Below the pieces are notes generated by a model that saw only the letters and a list, made by a program, of their open reading frames with translations, searched no databases and had not been told where the DNA came from. A stretch of 64,000 nucleotides of DNA from CAYNQK01 sp964470375 (GTDB taxonomy: Bacteria > Spirochaetota > Spirochaetia > Treponematales > JBGSOB01). Shown here piece by piece: positions 24,743-32,835 of the stretch. The DNA lies in the NCBI GenBank assembly GCA_964470375.1, contig CAYYCP010000002.1, positions 1 to 64,000 of the forward strand. The letters are read 5' to 3'. Position 1 is the first letter of the stretch; every line of letters starts with the position of its first letter. The translations under genes and the position numbers were made by a program.

Positions 24743-27084
24743 TGGATGGACCGGCGGGCTGCGGGAAGAGCACCATCGCCCGCATGATCGCCGAGCGCCT
24801 GGGCTTCGTGTACGTGAATTCGGGAAACATCTACCGGGCACTTACCCTTAAGGCCCTGGAGGCGGGCGTCGATCCAGAGGATGAAGCGGCCGTCCTCAGG
24901 GCGGTCGCTTCGGCTGAAATTTCCTACAACGGCGGACGCCTGGCCTTGGACGGGCGCGATGTCGAGGATCAGCTCCACTCAGACAGGGTTGACCGCTGGG
25001 TGGCCCAGGTTTCGCGCTACCTGCCCTTGAGGGCTCTCGTCAACTCCCTTGTCCGCGATCTGGCCGCGCGAGGTGATTCGGTAGTGGAAGGGCGCGACAT
25101 GACCAGTGTGGTATTCCCGGCCGCCGAGGTCAGGGTCTACCTCGATGCCGACCTCGAGACGAGGGCGCGTCGGCGCCTGGGCCAGGGCCTTTCGGACCTG
25201 GACTTGGGCCAGATCAGGGACAATCTGGAGATGCGTGATCGAATAGACCGATCCAAGGCCGAGGGAAGCTTGAAAATCGCTGAAGGCGTCGAGTATATTG
25301 ACACCTCCGGCTTGACCATAGACCAAGTTTATGCGAAAGTGGTGCGGAAGATTAACCAGCAAGGGAAGCGTATGGATCAGAGGGAAGTGGCGAAGGGTGA
25401 TGCGCCGGCCGCGGCTGTGGGCAACATCCAGACACAATTGCAGGAGCAGTACCTAAAATCCTTGGAACAGCTCGAAGAAGGCGATGTCGTGGACGGCGCT
25501 GTCGTCCAGGTCACCGCCGATACGGTCTTTGTGGATGTCGGCTACAAGTCGGAAGGCACCATCCCCATAGAGGAATTCGCCTCTCCCCCCAATATCGGCG
25601 ATCTGGTCCCGGTGGTCTTAATGAAGAAGGAGACCTCGGACGGCAAGGTCATCGTCTCAAAGAAGCGCGCGGACGAGAAAATTTTCTGGCGCAATATCAC
25701 CAATGCGTTCAAGAACCATGAACCTATAGAGGGCACCATCGAGAAGGTGGTCAAGGGTGGATACGAGGTCAATCTGGGCCACGGCTTCCGGGCCTTCCTG
25801 CCTATCTCGCAGGCCGACATCCAAAAGGTGGAGAAACCCGAGCGCCTCCTGGGCGTGGCCTCGCGCTTCTATATCGACCGGCTCTACTCGGAGAAGAAGG
25901 TCAATATCGTCGTAACCCGCCGTAACCTCCTCGAACAGGAAGTGGAGAAGCGGCGCGAGGATTTCTTCGCCCACACCGCCATCGGGGACGAGGTGCACGG
26001 CATAGTCAAGAGCTTCACCAGCTTCGGCGCCTTCATAGACCTGGGCGGCTTCGACGGTCTCCTCCACATCAACGACATGAGCTGGGGGCACGTGGCCCGG
26101 CCCAAGGACTTCGTGCGCAAGGGACAGGAGATCACTCTCAAAGTGATCCGCCTGGATCCCGAAGAGAAGCGCATCAACCTATCGCTCAAGCATTTCACCC
26201 CCGATCCCTGGTCCACCTTCGAGGAGCGCTACCACGTCAACGACATAGTCAAGGGCCACGTCACCAAGTTGACGGACTTCGGCGCCTTCATAGAGATCGA
26301 GGAGGGCATCGAGGGCTTGGCGCACATCTCGGAGTTCTCCTGGGTGCGCAAGATCAAGAGCCCCGCCGAAGTGGTCAAGATCGGCGACGAGGTCCAGTGC
26401 ATGATCCTGGGCTACGACCTTCAAGCTGGGCGCGTGTCCCTGGGCCTCAAGCAGGTCACCCAGAATCCCTGGGACGAGATCGCCGCCAAGTACCCGGTGG
26501 GCATGCGCCTGGTGCGCAAGGTCGTCAAGGTCACCGCCGCCGGCGCTTTCGTCGAGCTGGAGGAGGGCATCGACGGCTTCCTCCACGTGGACGAGTTGTC
26601 ATGGACCAAGAAGGTCCGCAACCCCTCCTCCGAGCTTGAAGTCGGTCAAGAGATCGAAGTCATGGTCATCGACTACGACGCGGAGAAGCGCTCCATCCGC
26701 CTGGGCGTCAAGCAGCTTTCGGAGGACCCCTGGCAGAGCTTCACCAAGGCCTTCCGGGTGGGCTCGGTGGTGGAGGGCGAGGTCACCAACGTCACTGACT
26801 TCGGCGTGTTCATGCGGGTGCAGGGCGGAATCGAGGGGCTCATCCCGAAGGCCAACCTCTCCGACGATAGGGATGAGAGCTACGAGGACGCCCTCAAGCG
26901 CTTCAAGCCGGGCGACAAGGTCAAGGCGGCCATCATCGAGCTCTTCCCGGACAGGCAGAAGATCACCTTCTCCATCAAGGACTACCACAAGCGCCAGGCC
27001 CAGGATGAGATGTCGCGGTATATCCAGGACGAGGAGGAGGGCTCCGGCTTCACTCTGGGCGATATCATGAAGACCAAGGAGTGA
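24730..27084 (+). CDS. cmk-rpsA: CMP kinase fused to 30S ribosomal protein S1
   Basis: 784 residues. Residues 1 to about 215 are a complete cytidylate kinase (P-loop 'GPAGCGKST', 'VNSGNIYRALTLKA', 'EGRDMTSVVFPAAEVRVYLDA', 'RDRIDRSKAEG'), phosphorylating CMP and dCMP. After a short linker, about 245-755 hold six S1 RNA-binding repeats, several with 'FGAFIDLGGFDGLLHINDMSW'-type cores. S1 brings mRNA to the ribosome. cmk and rpsA are adjacent in many bacteria; a single fused frame is known in treponemes. A second start for S1 alone is possible at the Met in 'GKRMDQREVAKG' (about 25372) but no strong ribosome site is seen. Confidence 0.94.
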   Translation: MIVAMDGPAGCGKSTIARMIAERLGFVYVNSGNIYRALTLKALEAGVDPEDEAAVLRAVASAEISYNGGRLALDGRDVEDQLHSDRVDRWVAQVSRYLPLRALVNSLVRDLAARGDSVVEGRDMTSVVFPAAEVRVYLDADLETRARRRLGQGLSDLDLGQIRDNLEMRDRIDRSKAEGSLKIAEGVEYIDTSGLTIDQVYAKVVRKINQQGKRMDQREVAKGDAPAAAVGNIQTQLQEQYLKSLEQLEEGDVVDGAVVQVTADTVFVDVGYKSEGTIPIEEFASPPNIGDLVPVVLMKKETSDGKVIVSKKRADEKIFWRNITNAFKNHEPIEGTIEKVVKGGYEVNLGHGFRAFLPISQADIQKVEKPERLLGVASRFYIDRLYSEKKVNIVVTRRNLLEQEVEKRREDFFAHTAIGDEVHGIVKSFTSFGAFIDLGGFDGLLHINDMSWGHVARPKDFVRKGQEITLKVIRLDPEEKRINLSLKHFTPDPWSTFEERYHVNDIVKGHVTKLTDFGAFIEIEEGIEGLAHISEFSWVRKIKSPAEVVKIGDEVQCMILGYDLQAGRVSLGLKQVTQNPWDEIAAKYPVGMRLVRKVVKVTAAGAFVELEEGIDGFLHVDELSWTKKVRNPSSELEVGQEIEVMVIDYDAEKRSIRLGVKQLSEDPWQSFTKAFRVGSVVEGEVTNVTDFGVFMRVQGGIEGLIPKANLSDDRDESYEDALKRFKPGDKVKAAIIELFPDRQKITFSIKDYHKRQAQDEMSRYIQDEEEGSGFTLGDIMKTKE

Positions 27085-27110
27085 TAGCCAGATAGGGGCC
27101 GGGCTTCGGG

Positions 27111-28631
27111 ATGTTCCCTTCTAAGATCGACGTTTCGAAGCTTGAAACGTTCGTAGAGATCAACACCCTCATCAACTCCAACTACGCCGACGCCACGTCG
27201 CTGCTGACGCGCATCCTGGAGTCGGCCACCCGCCTCACCGAGGGCGAGGCCTCGTCCCTCCTCCTCATGAACAAGGTCACCGGGCGCCTGCATTTCGAGA
27301 TAGCCCTGGGGCCCAAGGGCGCCGAGGTCAAGAGCTTCTCGCTAAGCCCAGGGGAGGGCATAGCCGGCTGGGTGGCCCTGCACAACAAGTCCCTCATCCA
27401 GAACGACGTGGACAACGACCCGCGCTTCTTCCCCGACATCTCCAAGTCCGTGGAATTCCCCACCCGCAGCATCCTGGCCGTGCCCATGCGCGTCAAGGAG
27501 ACCTGCGTGGGGGTGATAGAGATCCTCAACAAGCGGAACGGCAAGTCCTTCACCGAGGACGACCTGATCTGGCTGGAGATCTTCGCCACCCAATCTGCCA
27601 TAGCCATAGAGAACGCCCGCTACCTGCAGCGGGCCCAGGAGGAGATCCATTTCCTCCAGGACCAGATCCAGAGCGAGCGCGGCTACCACACCTTCGTGGC
27701 CAAGTCGCGCATTATGCAGGAGAAGCTGGAAATCATCGATCGGGTGGCCAAGACGGATTCCTCAGTGCTGATCCTGGGGGAGAGCGGGGTGGGCAAGGAG
27801 CTGATCGCGGAGCAAGTGCACCTGCGCAGCGCCCGAAAGGACAAACCCTTCGTGCGGGTGAACTGCGCCGCCCTGCCGGGCGGGCTCCTGGAGAGCGAGC
27901 TGTTCGGCCACATCAAGGGCGCCTTCACCGACGCCATCCAGAACCGGCGCGGGCGCTTCGAGCTGGCCGACGGCGGGACTATCTTCCTGGACGAGATCGC
28001 CGACCTGCCCCTGGCCCTGCAAGCCAAACTCCTCCGGGTCATCCAGCAGCGCACTTTCGAGCGGGTGGGCTCAAGCGACTCAATCACCGTGGACGTGCGC
28101 ATTCTGGCGGCCACCAACAAAGATATCGAGAAGCTGGTGGCCGAAGGCGAATTCCGTTCCGACCTATATTATCGGCTGAACGTCCTGCCCATGTACGTGC
28201 CTCCCCTCAGGCAGCGCAAGGACGACATCCCCGACCTGGCCGCCTTCTTTCTCAAAAAATTCAGCCGGGAGACCAATAAGCGTTTTCGCGGTTTCTCCGA
28301 CAAGGCCATGGAGACCATGCTGTCCTATGCCTGGCCCGGCAACGTGCGCGAGCTGGAGAACGCCGTCGAGCGGGCGGTGGTGATCAGCAAGACCGATTAC
28401 ATACAGCCCGAGGATCTGTTGATCGGCAAGCTCGGGGCGGGCGGAAGCGGGGACGAGTATCAGGGCAAGAGCCTCAGGGAGGCGGTCAACATCTTCAAGA
28501 GGCATTTCATACGCCGCGCGCTGGAGGAGAATTCCTGGCACCAGACCGAGACCGCCAGGAGCCTCGATATCCAGCGTACCTACCTTTCGAGACTGATTAA
28601 AGAACTGGATCTAGCCACATTCAAGGAGTGA
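27111..28631 (+). CDS. GAF-AAA+-Fis transcriptional activator (bEBP-like) with GAFTDA loop
   Basis: 506 residues. GAF sensor domain about 20-170; AAA+ domain about 200-420 with Walker A 'GESGVGKE', Walker B 'GGTIFLDEIADLP', sensor 'LAATNKD' and 'WPGNVRELENAVERAVV'; Fis-type helix-turn-helix at the end ('TETARSLDIQRTYLSRLIKEL'). Such proteins remodel sigma-54 polymerase through the GAFTGA loop. Here residues 270-275 read GAFTDA, so the second Gly is Asp274. It may act on sigma-54 with altered efficiency or on another partner. ATG at 27111 lies 26 bases after cmk-rpsA with only a weak ribosome site ('ggggccggg'). Confidence 0.87.
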   Translation: MFPSKIDVSKLETFVEINTLINSNYADATSLLTRILESATRLTEGEASSLLLMNKVTGRLHFEIALGPKGAEVKSFSLSPGEGIAGWVALHNKSLIQNDVDNDPRFFPDISKSVEFPTRSILAVPMRVKETCVGVIEILNKRNGKSFTEDDLIWLEIFATQSAIAIENARYLQRAQEEIHFLQDQIQSERGYHTFVAKSRIMQEKLEIIDRVAKTDSSVLILGESGVGKELIAEQVHLRSARKDKPFVRVNCAALPGGLLESELFGHIKGAFTDAIQNRRGRFELADGGTIFLDEIADLPLALQAKLLRVIQQRTFERVGSSDSITVDVRILAATNKDIEKLVAEGEFRSDLYYRLNVLPMYVPPLRQRKDDIPDLAAFFLKKFSRETNKRFRGFSDKAMETMLSYAWPGNVRELENAVERAVVISKTDYIQPEDLLIGKLGAGGSGDEYQGKSLREAVNIFKRHFIRRALEENSWHQTETARSLDIQRTYLSRLIKELDLATFKE

Positions 28632-28634
28632 TTC

Positions 28635-29324
28635 ATGGCAGAGGCTACTGATAAGAAGACCGTCGGCGAGGCGATAGCCGGCTTCATCGTCCGTTTCCGC
28701 TTCCTTCTCTTGGGGCTGCTGGGAGCGTCCGCCCTGACCCTCCTGGTGGTGGGGATCATGGCCATCGTAGAGAATCAAGCCGCCCAGGACGCGGCCAAGC
28801 TCCTTGACGCTTTGCGCCAGGATCGCCAGGCCTATTCCGATGAAGTCGACCAGGCCAAGAAGGAGGAGCTCGAAAAGAAGGTGGCCGAGGCTGCCGACGC
28901 CATAGCGGCCAAGTACCCCAAGCGTGCTTCAGCCCAGCAGGCGCTCATGCTGAAGGCCGACCTCCTGGCCGAGAAAGAGGACTTCGCCGGGGCCGAGAAG
29001 GATTATTTGCGCGCTTCCGGCCTTTCGAAGACCTCTTACCTTGGGCCTGTAGCCCTCTACAACGCAGCGGTCATGGCTGAACGGTCCGGGAACCTGGATC
29101 AGGCCATCGCCCACTTGAAGGCGGTCACGGAGGAGGGCCGCAAGATTCTGCCGGGTCCAGCCCACGCCTTCTTCAATCTCGGGCGCCTGCAGGAGGCCAA
29201 GGCAGATTACAAGGCAGCCGCCGACACCTACCAGCGTATGCAGGAGCTCTATCCCGGCGATAATTGGACAAATCTAGGCAAGAGTCGTATAATCAGCCTT
29301 AAATCCCAGGGCTTAATCCCCTGA
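28635..29324 (+). CDS. Membrane-anchored TPR protein
   Basis: 229 residues: N-terminal cytoplasmic 20 residues, one membrane segment ('FLLLGLLGASALTLLVVGIMAIV', about 25-47), then an outward domain with an Ala/Glu/Lys helix and at least three TPR units ('AVMAERSGNLDQAIAHLKAV', 'FFNLGRLQEAKADYKAAADTYQRM'). The layout is like YfgM/BamD-type chaperone partners, but no specific family is certain. It follows the activator by 3 bases and ends the unit before a strong terminator. Confidence 0.7.
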   Translation: MAEATDKKTVGEAIAGFIVRFRFLLLGLLGASALTLLVVGIMAIVENQAAQDAAKLLDALRQDRQAYSDEVDQAKKEELEKKVAEAADAIAAKYPKRASAQQALMLKADLLAEKEDFAGAEKDYLRASGLSKTSYLGPVALYNAAVMAERSGNLDQAIAHLKAVTEEGRKILPGPAHAFFNLGRLQEAKADYKAAADTYQRMQELYPGDNWTNLGKSRIISLKSQGLIP

Positions 29325-29376
29325 CGGCCGCCTGAACGAGCGGCCCGCGCGCAGGGCGCGGCCGGGGGACAGGGAA

Positions 29377-29401
29377 GGGCCGGGCGACCGGCCCTTTTTT
29401 T
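29377..29401 (+). terminator. Rho-independent terminator
   Basis: Stem GGGCCGG (29377-29383) with CCGGCCC (29388-29394), loop GCGA, followed by seven T (29395-29401). It closes the transcript ending with the TPR gene. The cyclase gene starts 16 bases later, so its promoter must be inside this short region or it relies on read-through. Confidence 0.88.
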
Positions 29402-29417
29402 CACTCGGAGGGCATAA

Positions 29418-31945
29418 ATGGCCAAACGTCGCGCGCGCATCCTGGAAACCAAGTACTTCAGCTTCATCATCGCCCTGGCTGTATTCGGGCTCTTCCTGAC
29501 CCTGTCGATATATACCGTCTTCTTGGACGATCTCGAGCTCAAGGTCCTGGACACCCATTTCTTTCTCAAGAACACCTACCGGCGCAACCTGGTCCAGGAG
29601 GGCGTAAGCCTTGAGATGCGCAATCCCAAGATATCAGAGGATATCAGCATCATAGGGGTGGACCTGTCCACCCTGGCCAAGTACGGCAAGTGGCCCTTCC
29701 CGCGCTACCGCTTCGCCGATTTGATAAATGCCTTCTCGCGCATCAAGAAGCAGGAGCTGCGTGAATCCTCCCTCTTCATGGACGTCTTCTTCGTGGAGCC
29801 GGACGCCAACCCGGCCGACGACGCCCTCCTATCGGACGCCATCCGGGATTCCGGGAGGGTCTTCCTGGAGACCATACTGCGCCTTGACTTCTCCGGCACG
29901 GCCGACGAGGAGGAGTATTGGAAGCGCATGGACATCCTCAGGCAAAAAGGCGGCATCATCCAGAACATCTCCGGCCCCTGGAAGGGCCTGCCCGACCACT
30001 TCGGCTTCGAGGCGCCCCTGCAGCCCTTCGCCCGCGGGGTTTCTGGCTATGGGCACGCCAACTACACCGAGGATCGCGATGGCATGTACCGCTCCCAGTC
30101 CCTGATTGGAAAGGTGTCCCGGACCTTGGAGCGGATCGATGTCCGGACCCTGAAGGCCGGCTACGGGGTGGACTCCGCGGCCTACGAGCGCCTGTGCTGG
30201 CGGGATACCTCAGGGCGCTTCCACGACATCGAGACGCCCCTGAGCGACAAGGCGCTGGCCCGCCTCCAAAAGGAGCTGCCCGGACGCTCGCCGCCCCTCA
30301 AGCAGGACCTGGACGGGGACGGCGAGCCCGAGACGGAGACCTTCCTGGTCTACCACATGCGCGACTACTTCATGCCGGCCATCACCCTCAGCCTGGCCCT
30401 GCATTATTTCAACAAGAGCCTGTCCGACGTCGAGGTAGTCCTGGGGCGGCACATCCGCATCCCTTCGCCCCAGCATTGGAATCCCGAGAGCGGGCAATGG
30501 GAGCCCTATCAAATCCAGCTTAGCCCGGACGAGTACGGCCCGGATGGGGAGGTGCTTAAGGCCGGCAAGCGTAAGACCCTTACGGAGATCATCATCCCCA
30601 TAGACAAGCAGGGGCGTATGCGCATCAATTTCATGGGCGCCCGCTCCAGCGAAACCATGGAGGGCAACCGAACCTACCCGGTCTATCCCTTTGCCAGCTA
30701 TGCCGACCTAGCCAAGCCGCCCGACCGGGAGCTCTGGCGCAACACCATGCGCAGCGAGAACAAGATCTTGATGGTGGGTGCCTTCTCCAGCGGCATGGCC
30801 CAGGACGAGAAGCCCACCCCCCTGGGGATGATGTACGGCATAGAGCTGCACGCCAATGCCTTGAACACCATCGTCATGGACAATTTCATCCATGAGCTGC
30901 CCTTCTGGGCCGAGGCCCTNNNNNNNNNNNNNNNNNNNNNNNNNNNNNNNNNNNNNNNNNNNNNNNNNNNNNNNNNNNNNNNNNNNNNNNNNNNNNNNNN
31001 NNNNNNNNNNNNNNNNNNNACACCATCGTCATGGACAATTTCATCCATGAGCTGCCCTTCTGGGCCGAGGCCCTGATACTCTTCGCCATGGTCCTTCTGG
31101 TGGCCCTCATCTCATCGCGATTGCCCAGCTTCGTTTCTCTCCTCATCACCCTAGGCGCCCTAATAGCCGCCTTCTTCGGCATCTCGGTGCTTTTCGACAG
31201 CTCGGGCTACCTGATCAGCTTCGGCACGCCGGCCATCGCGGCCATCTTCACCTTCATCACCGTCATCGTCTACCGGGCCATGACCGAGGAGAAGGATAAG
31301 CGGGCACTGCGCGACATGTTCGGTAAGTACGTGTCCCCGAGGGTAGTCGACCAGCTGGTCAATGCCCCGCCCGAGCTGGGAGGGGTAGATAAGGAGCTGA
31401 CGGTCTTCTTCTCCGACATACGTGGCTTCTCAACCCTGTCAGAGAACATGACCCCCCAAGAGCTGGTCAATCACCTCAACATCTACTTCGGCTCCATGAC
31501 CGACCTGGTTCTGGAATACGGCGGCACCCTGGACAAGTACATCGGCGACGCCATCATGGCCTTCTGGGGCGCCCCCCTGCCGCAGGCCGATCACGCCCGG
31601 CGGGCCTGTGAGTGCGCCCTACGGCAGATGGAGAAGCTGCGGCTCCTCAACGCCGAATGGCCGCCCGAGCGCCGGTTGGACATCGGCATAGGCCTCAACT
31701 CCGGGATCATGACCGTGGCCAACATGGGCTCCTCCCTGCGCATGAGCTACACCCTGATGGGCGATAACGTGAACCTGGGCTCGCGCCTGGAAGGCACCAA
31801 TAAGGAGTACGGCACCAACATCATCGTATCCGAGTACACCTACGGCCTAGTCAAGGACGACTTCATCTTCCGCGAGCTGGACGTGGTGAGGGTCAAGGGT
31901 AAGAACAAGCCTGTCATGATCTATGAGCTCGTCGACTTCAAGTAG
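29418..31945 (+). CDS. CHASE2-domain adenylate/guanylate cyclase (split by scaffold gap)
   Basis: After removing the 155 surplus bases at the second N run the frame is continuous, 790 residues. N-terminal membrane segment, extracytoplasmic CHASE2 sensor ('ISIIGVDLSTLAKYGKWPFPRYRF'), three membrane segments ('LILFAMVLLVALISS' onward), then a class III cyclase domain with 'VFFSDIRGFSTLSE' (metal-binding Asp), 'YIGDAIMAFWGAP' and 'GIGLNSGIMTVANMGSS'. It should make cAMP or cGMP in response to an outside signal. ATG at 29418 has 'ggaggg' 5 bases upstream. As given, the gap breaks the frame at 30920; that is an assembly effect. Confidence 0.9.
30865..31074. other. Scaffold gap 2: 100 N between identical 55-base copies
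   Basis: N from 30920 to 31019; the 55 bases 30865-30919 equal 31020-31074. Both copies encode the same stretch of the cyclase just before its membrane segments. Collapsing them (155 bases, 2 modulo 3) restores one frame. Confidence 0.95.
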
Positions 31946-31964
31946 GCCAGCGGGGAGGGGACGG

Positions 31965-32675
31965 GTGGCCTCCGGCCGGGCGGCCGGGCGCGGCGGAGGG
32001 GGCATCATCCGCCTCCGCGCGGCTGGCGTCCTGTCGGCCTGCCTCCTGGCGGGAGCCGGCTCCTGCGGCATAGACACCTTCGGCGGCTACCTGCCCAAGC
32101 CTGAGGTCAAGTCCGCTGGTGGACAGGAGTACATTATCGACCATAGGGCCGGCGCTTACGAGTCCAACTTCCTAGGCTACGAGGTCTATTACCGCATCTA
32201 TGACAAGAAGGACAAGGCCTTGGCCGACGCCTCGACTATTATAAACGGTTGGAACGAGAGCAACCCATCCTCGGTCCAGCAGCTTATCAGCACGACACTC
32301 AAGTATCGCCGGATGACCCTGGCCCATGACATGAGCGGGGTCCTGGTGGAGGCCCTCGATATACCGGCCGACATCGAGATCAGGCTGGATTTCAGCCTCG
32401 TCCAGGCGGATGGCGAACTCCTTTTGTACCTGGGCAATAATGAGGGCGTTCCTGTCTACCGGGGCATCGCTGAAGCCAATCAGGACACGGGGAAGAGCTT
32501 CTCCATTATCAGCGCGGGAGACGAAGACGCCGAGCTAGCCTCCGAGAGCGGTCCAGGCACGGCATTGTATATCCAAGCCTACGCATTCGCCCAGGGCATC
32601 GACGATTCCTTTGTCTACTTTTACAGCCAGGCCGCCGCCCTGGGACTGCTCGAGGGCGCCCTCGTCTTGGAATAG
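31965..32675 (+). CDS. Putative lipoprotein
   Basis: 236 residues from a GTG at 31965, preceded by 'ggggagggg'. Basic N-terminus, hydrophobic stretch 'LRAAGVLSACLLAGAGSC' with a relaxed spirochaete lipobox (AGSC, Cys about residue 34). The rest is a beta-rich domain without a recognised family; the block 'NFLGYEVYYRIYDKK' suggests a domain found in other spirochaete lipoproteins. An ATG at 31923 in frame lies inside the cyclase and is less likely. It follows the cyclase by 19 bases and may be co-transcribed. Function unknown. Confidence 0.6.
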   Translation: MASGRAAGRGGGGIIRLRAAGVLSACLLAGAGSCGIDTFGGYLPKPEVKSAGGQEYIIDHRAGAYESNFLGYEVYYRIYDKKDKALADASTIINGWNESNPSSVQQLISTTLKYRRMTLAHDMSGVLVEALDIPADIEIRLDFSLVQADGELLLYLGNNEGVPVYRGIAEANQDTGKSFSIISAGDEDAELASESGPGTALYIQAYAFAQGIDDSFVYFYSQAAALGLLEGALVLE

Positions 32676-32835
32676 GCCTCAGTGCTCTGGAGAGGGCTCT
32701 GCCTGATCACAATGGGATCGATAAACGCGCGTACGCGATCCTCTCAAAAAGGTGTATATGCACTACTGCGTATAATGTATATTCTGTCCACATGTACGCG
32801 CTATGGAATATGATCTCTTATAAGGAAACCCTGAC
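32676..32835. other. Convergent AT-rich intergenic stretch
   Basis: 160 bases between two converging genes, distinctly AT-richer than the surroundings. It holds an 8-base inverted repeat GCGCGTAC (32728-32735) / GTACGCGC (32794-32801) and a TATAAT at 32771 without a matching -35 box. No standard terminator, RNA gene or coding frame is seen. Confidence 0.4.

Noticed and set aside
24730..27084. cmk and rpsA as two genes with a missed stop
   Set aside because: The frame runs unbroken through the linker with normal codon use, and the fusion is known from treponemes.
30920..31945. Frameshifted or pseudogene cyclase
   Set aside because: The break coincides with the N run and the duplicated 55 bases. 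Collapsing 155 bases restores a single frame with all motifs.
32728..32801. Inverted repeat GCGCGTAC/GTACGCGC as a mobile-element end or terminator
   Set aside because: Only 8 bases, far apart, with no transposase, target duplication or U-run; probably chance in an AT-rich spacer.
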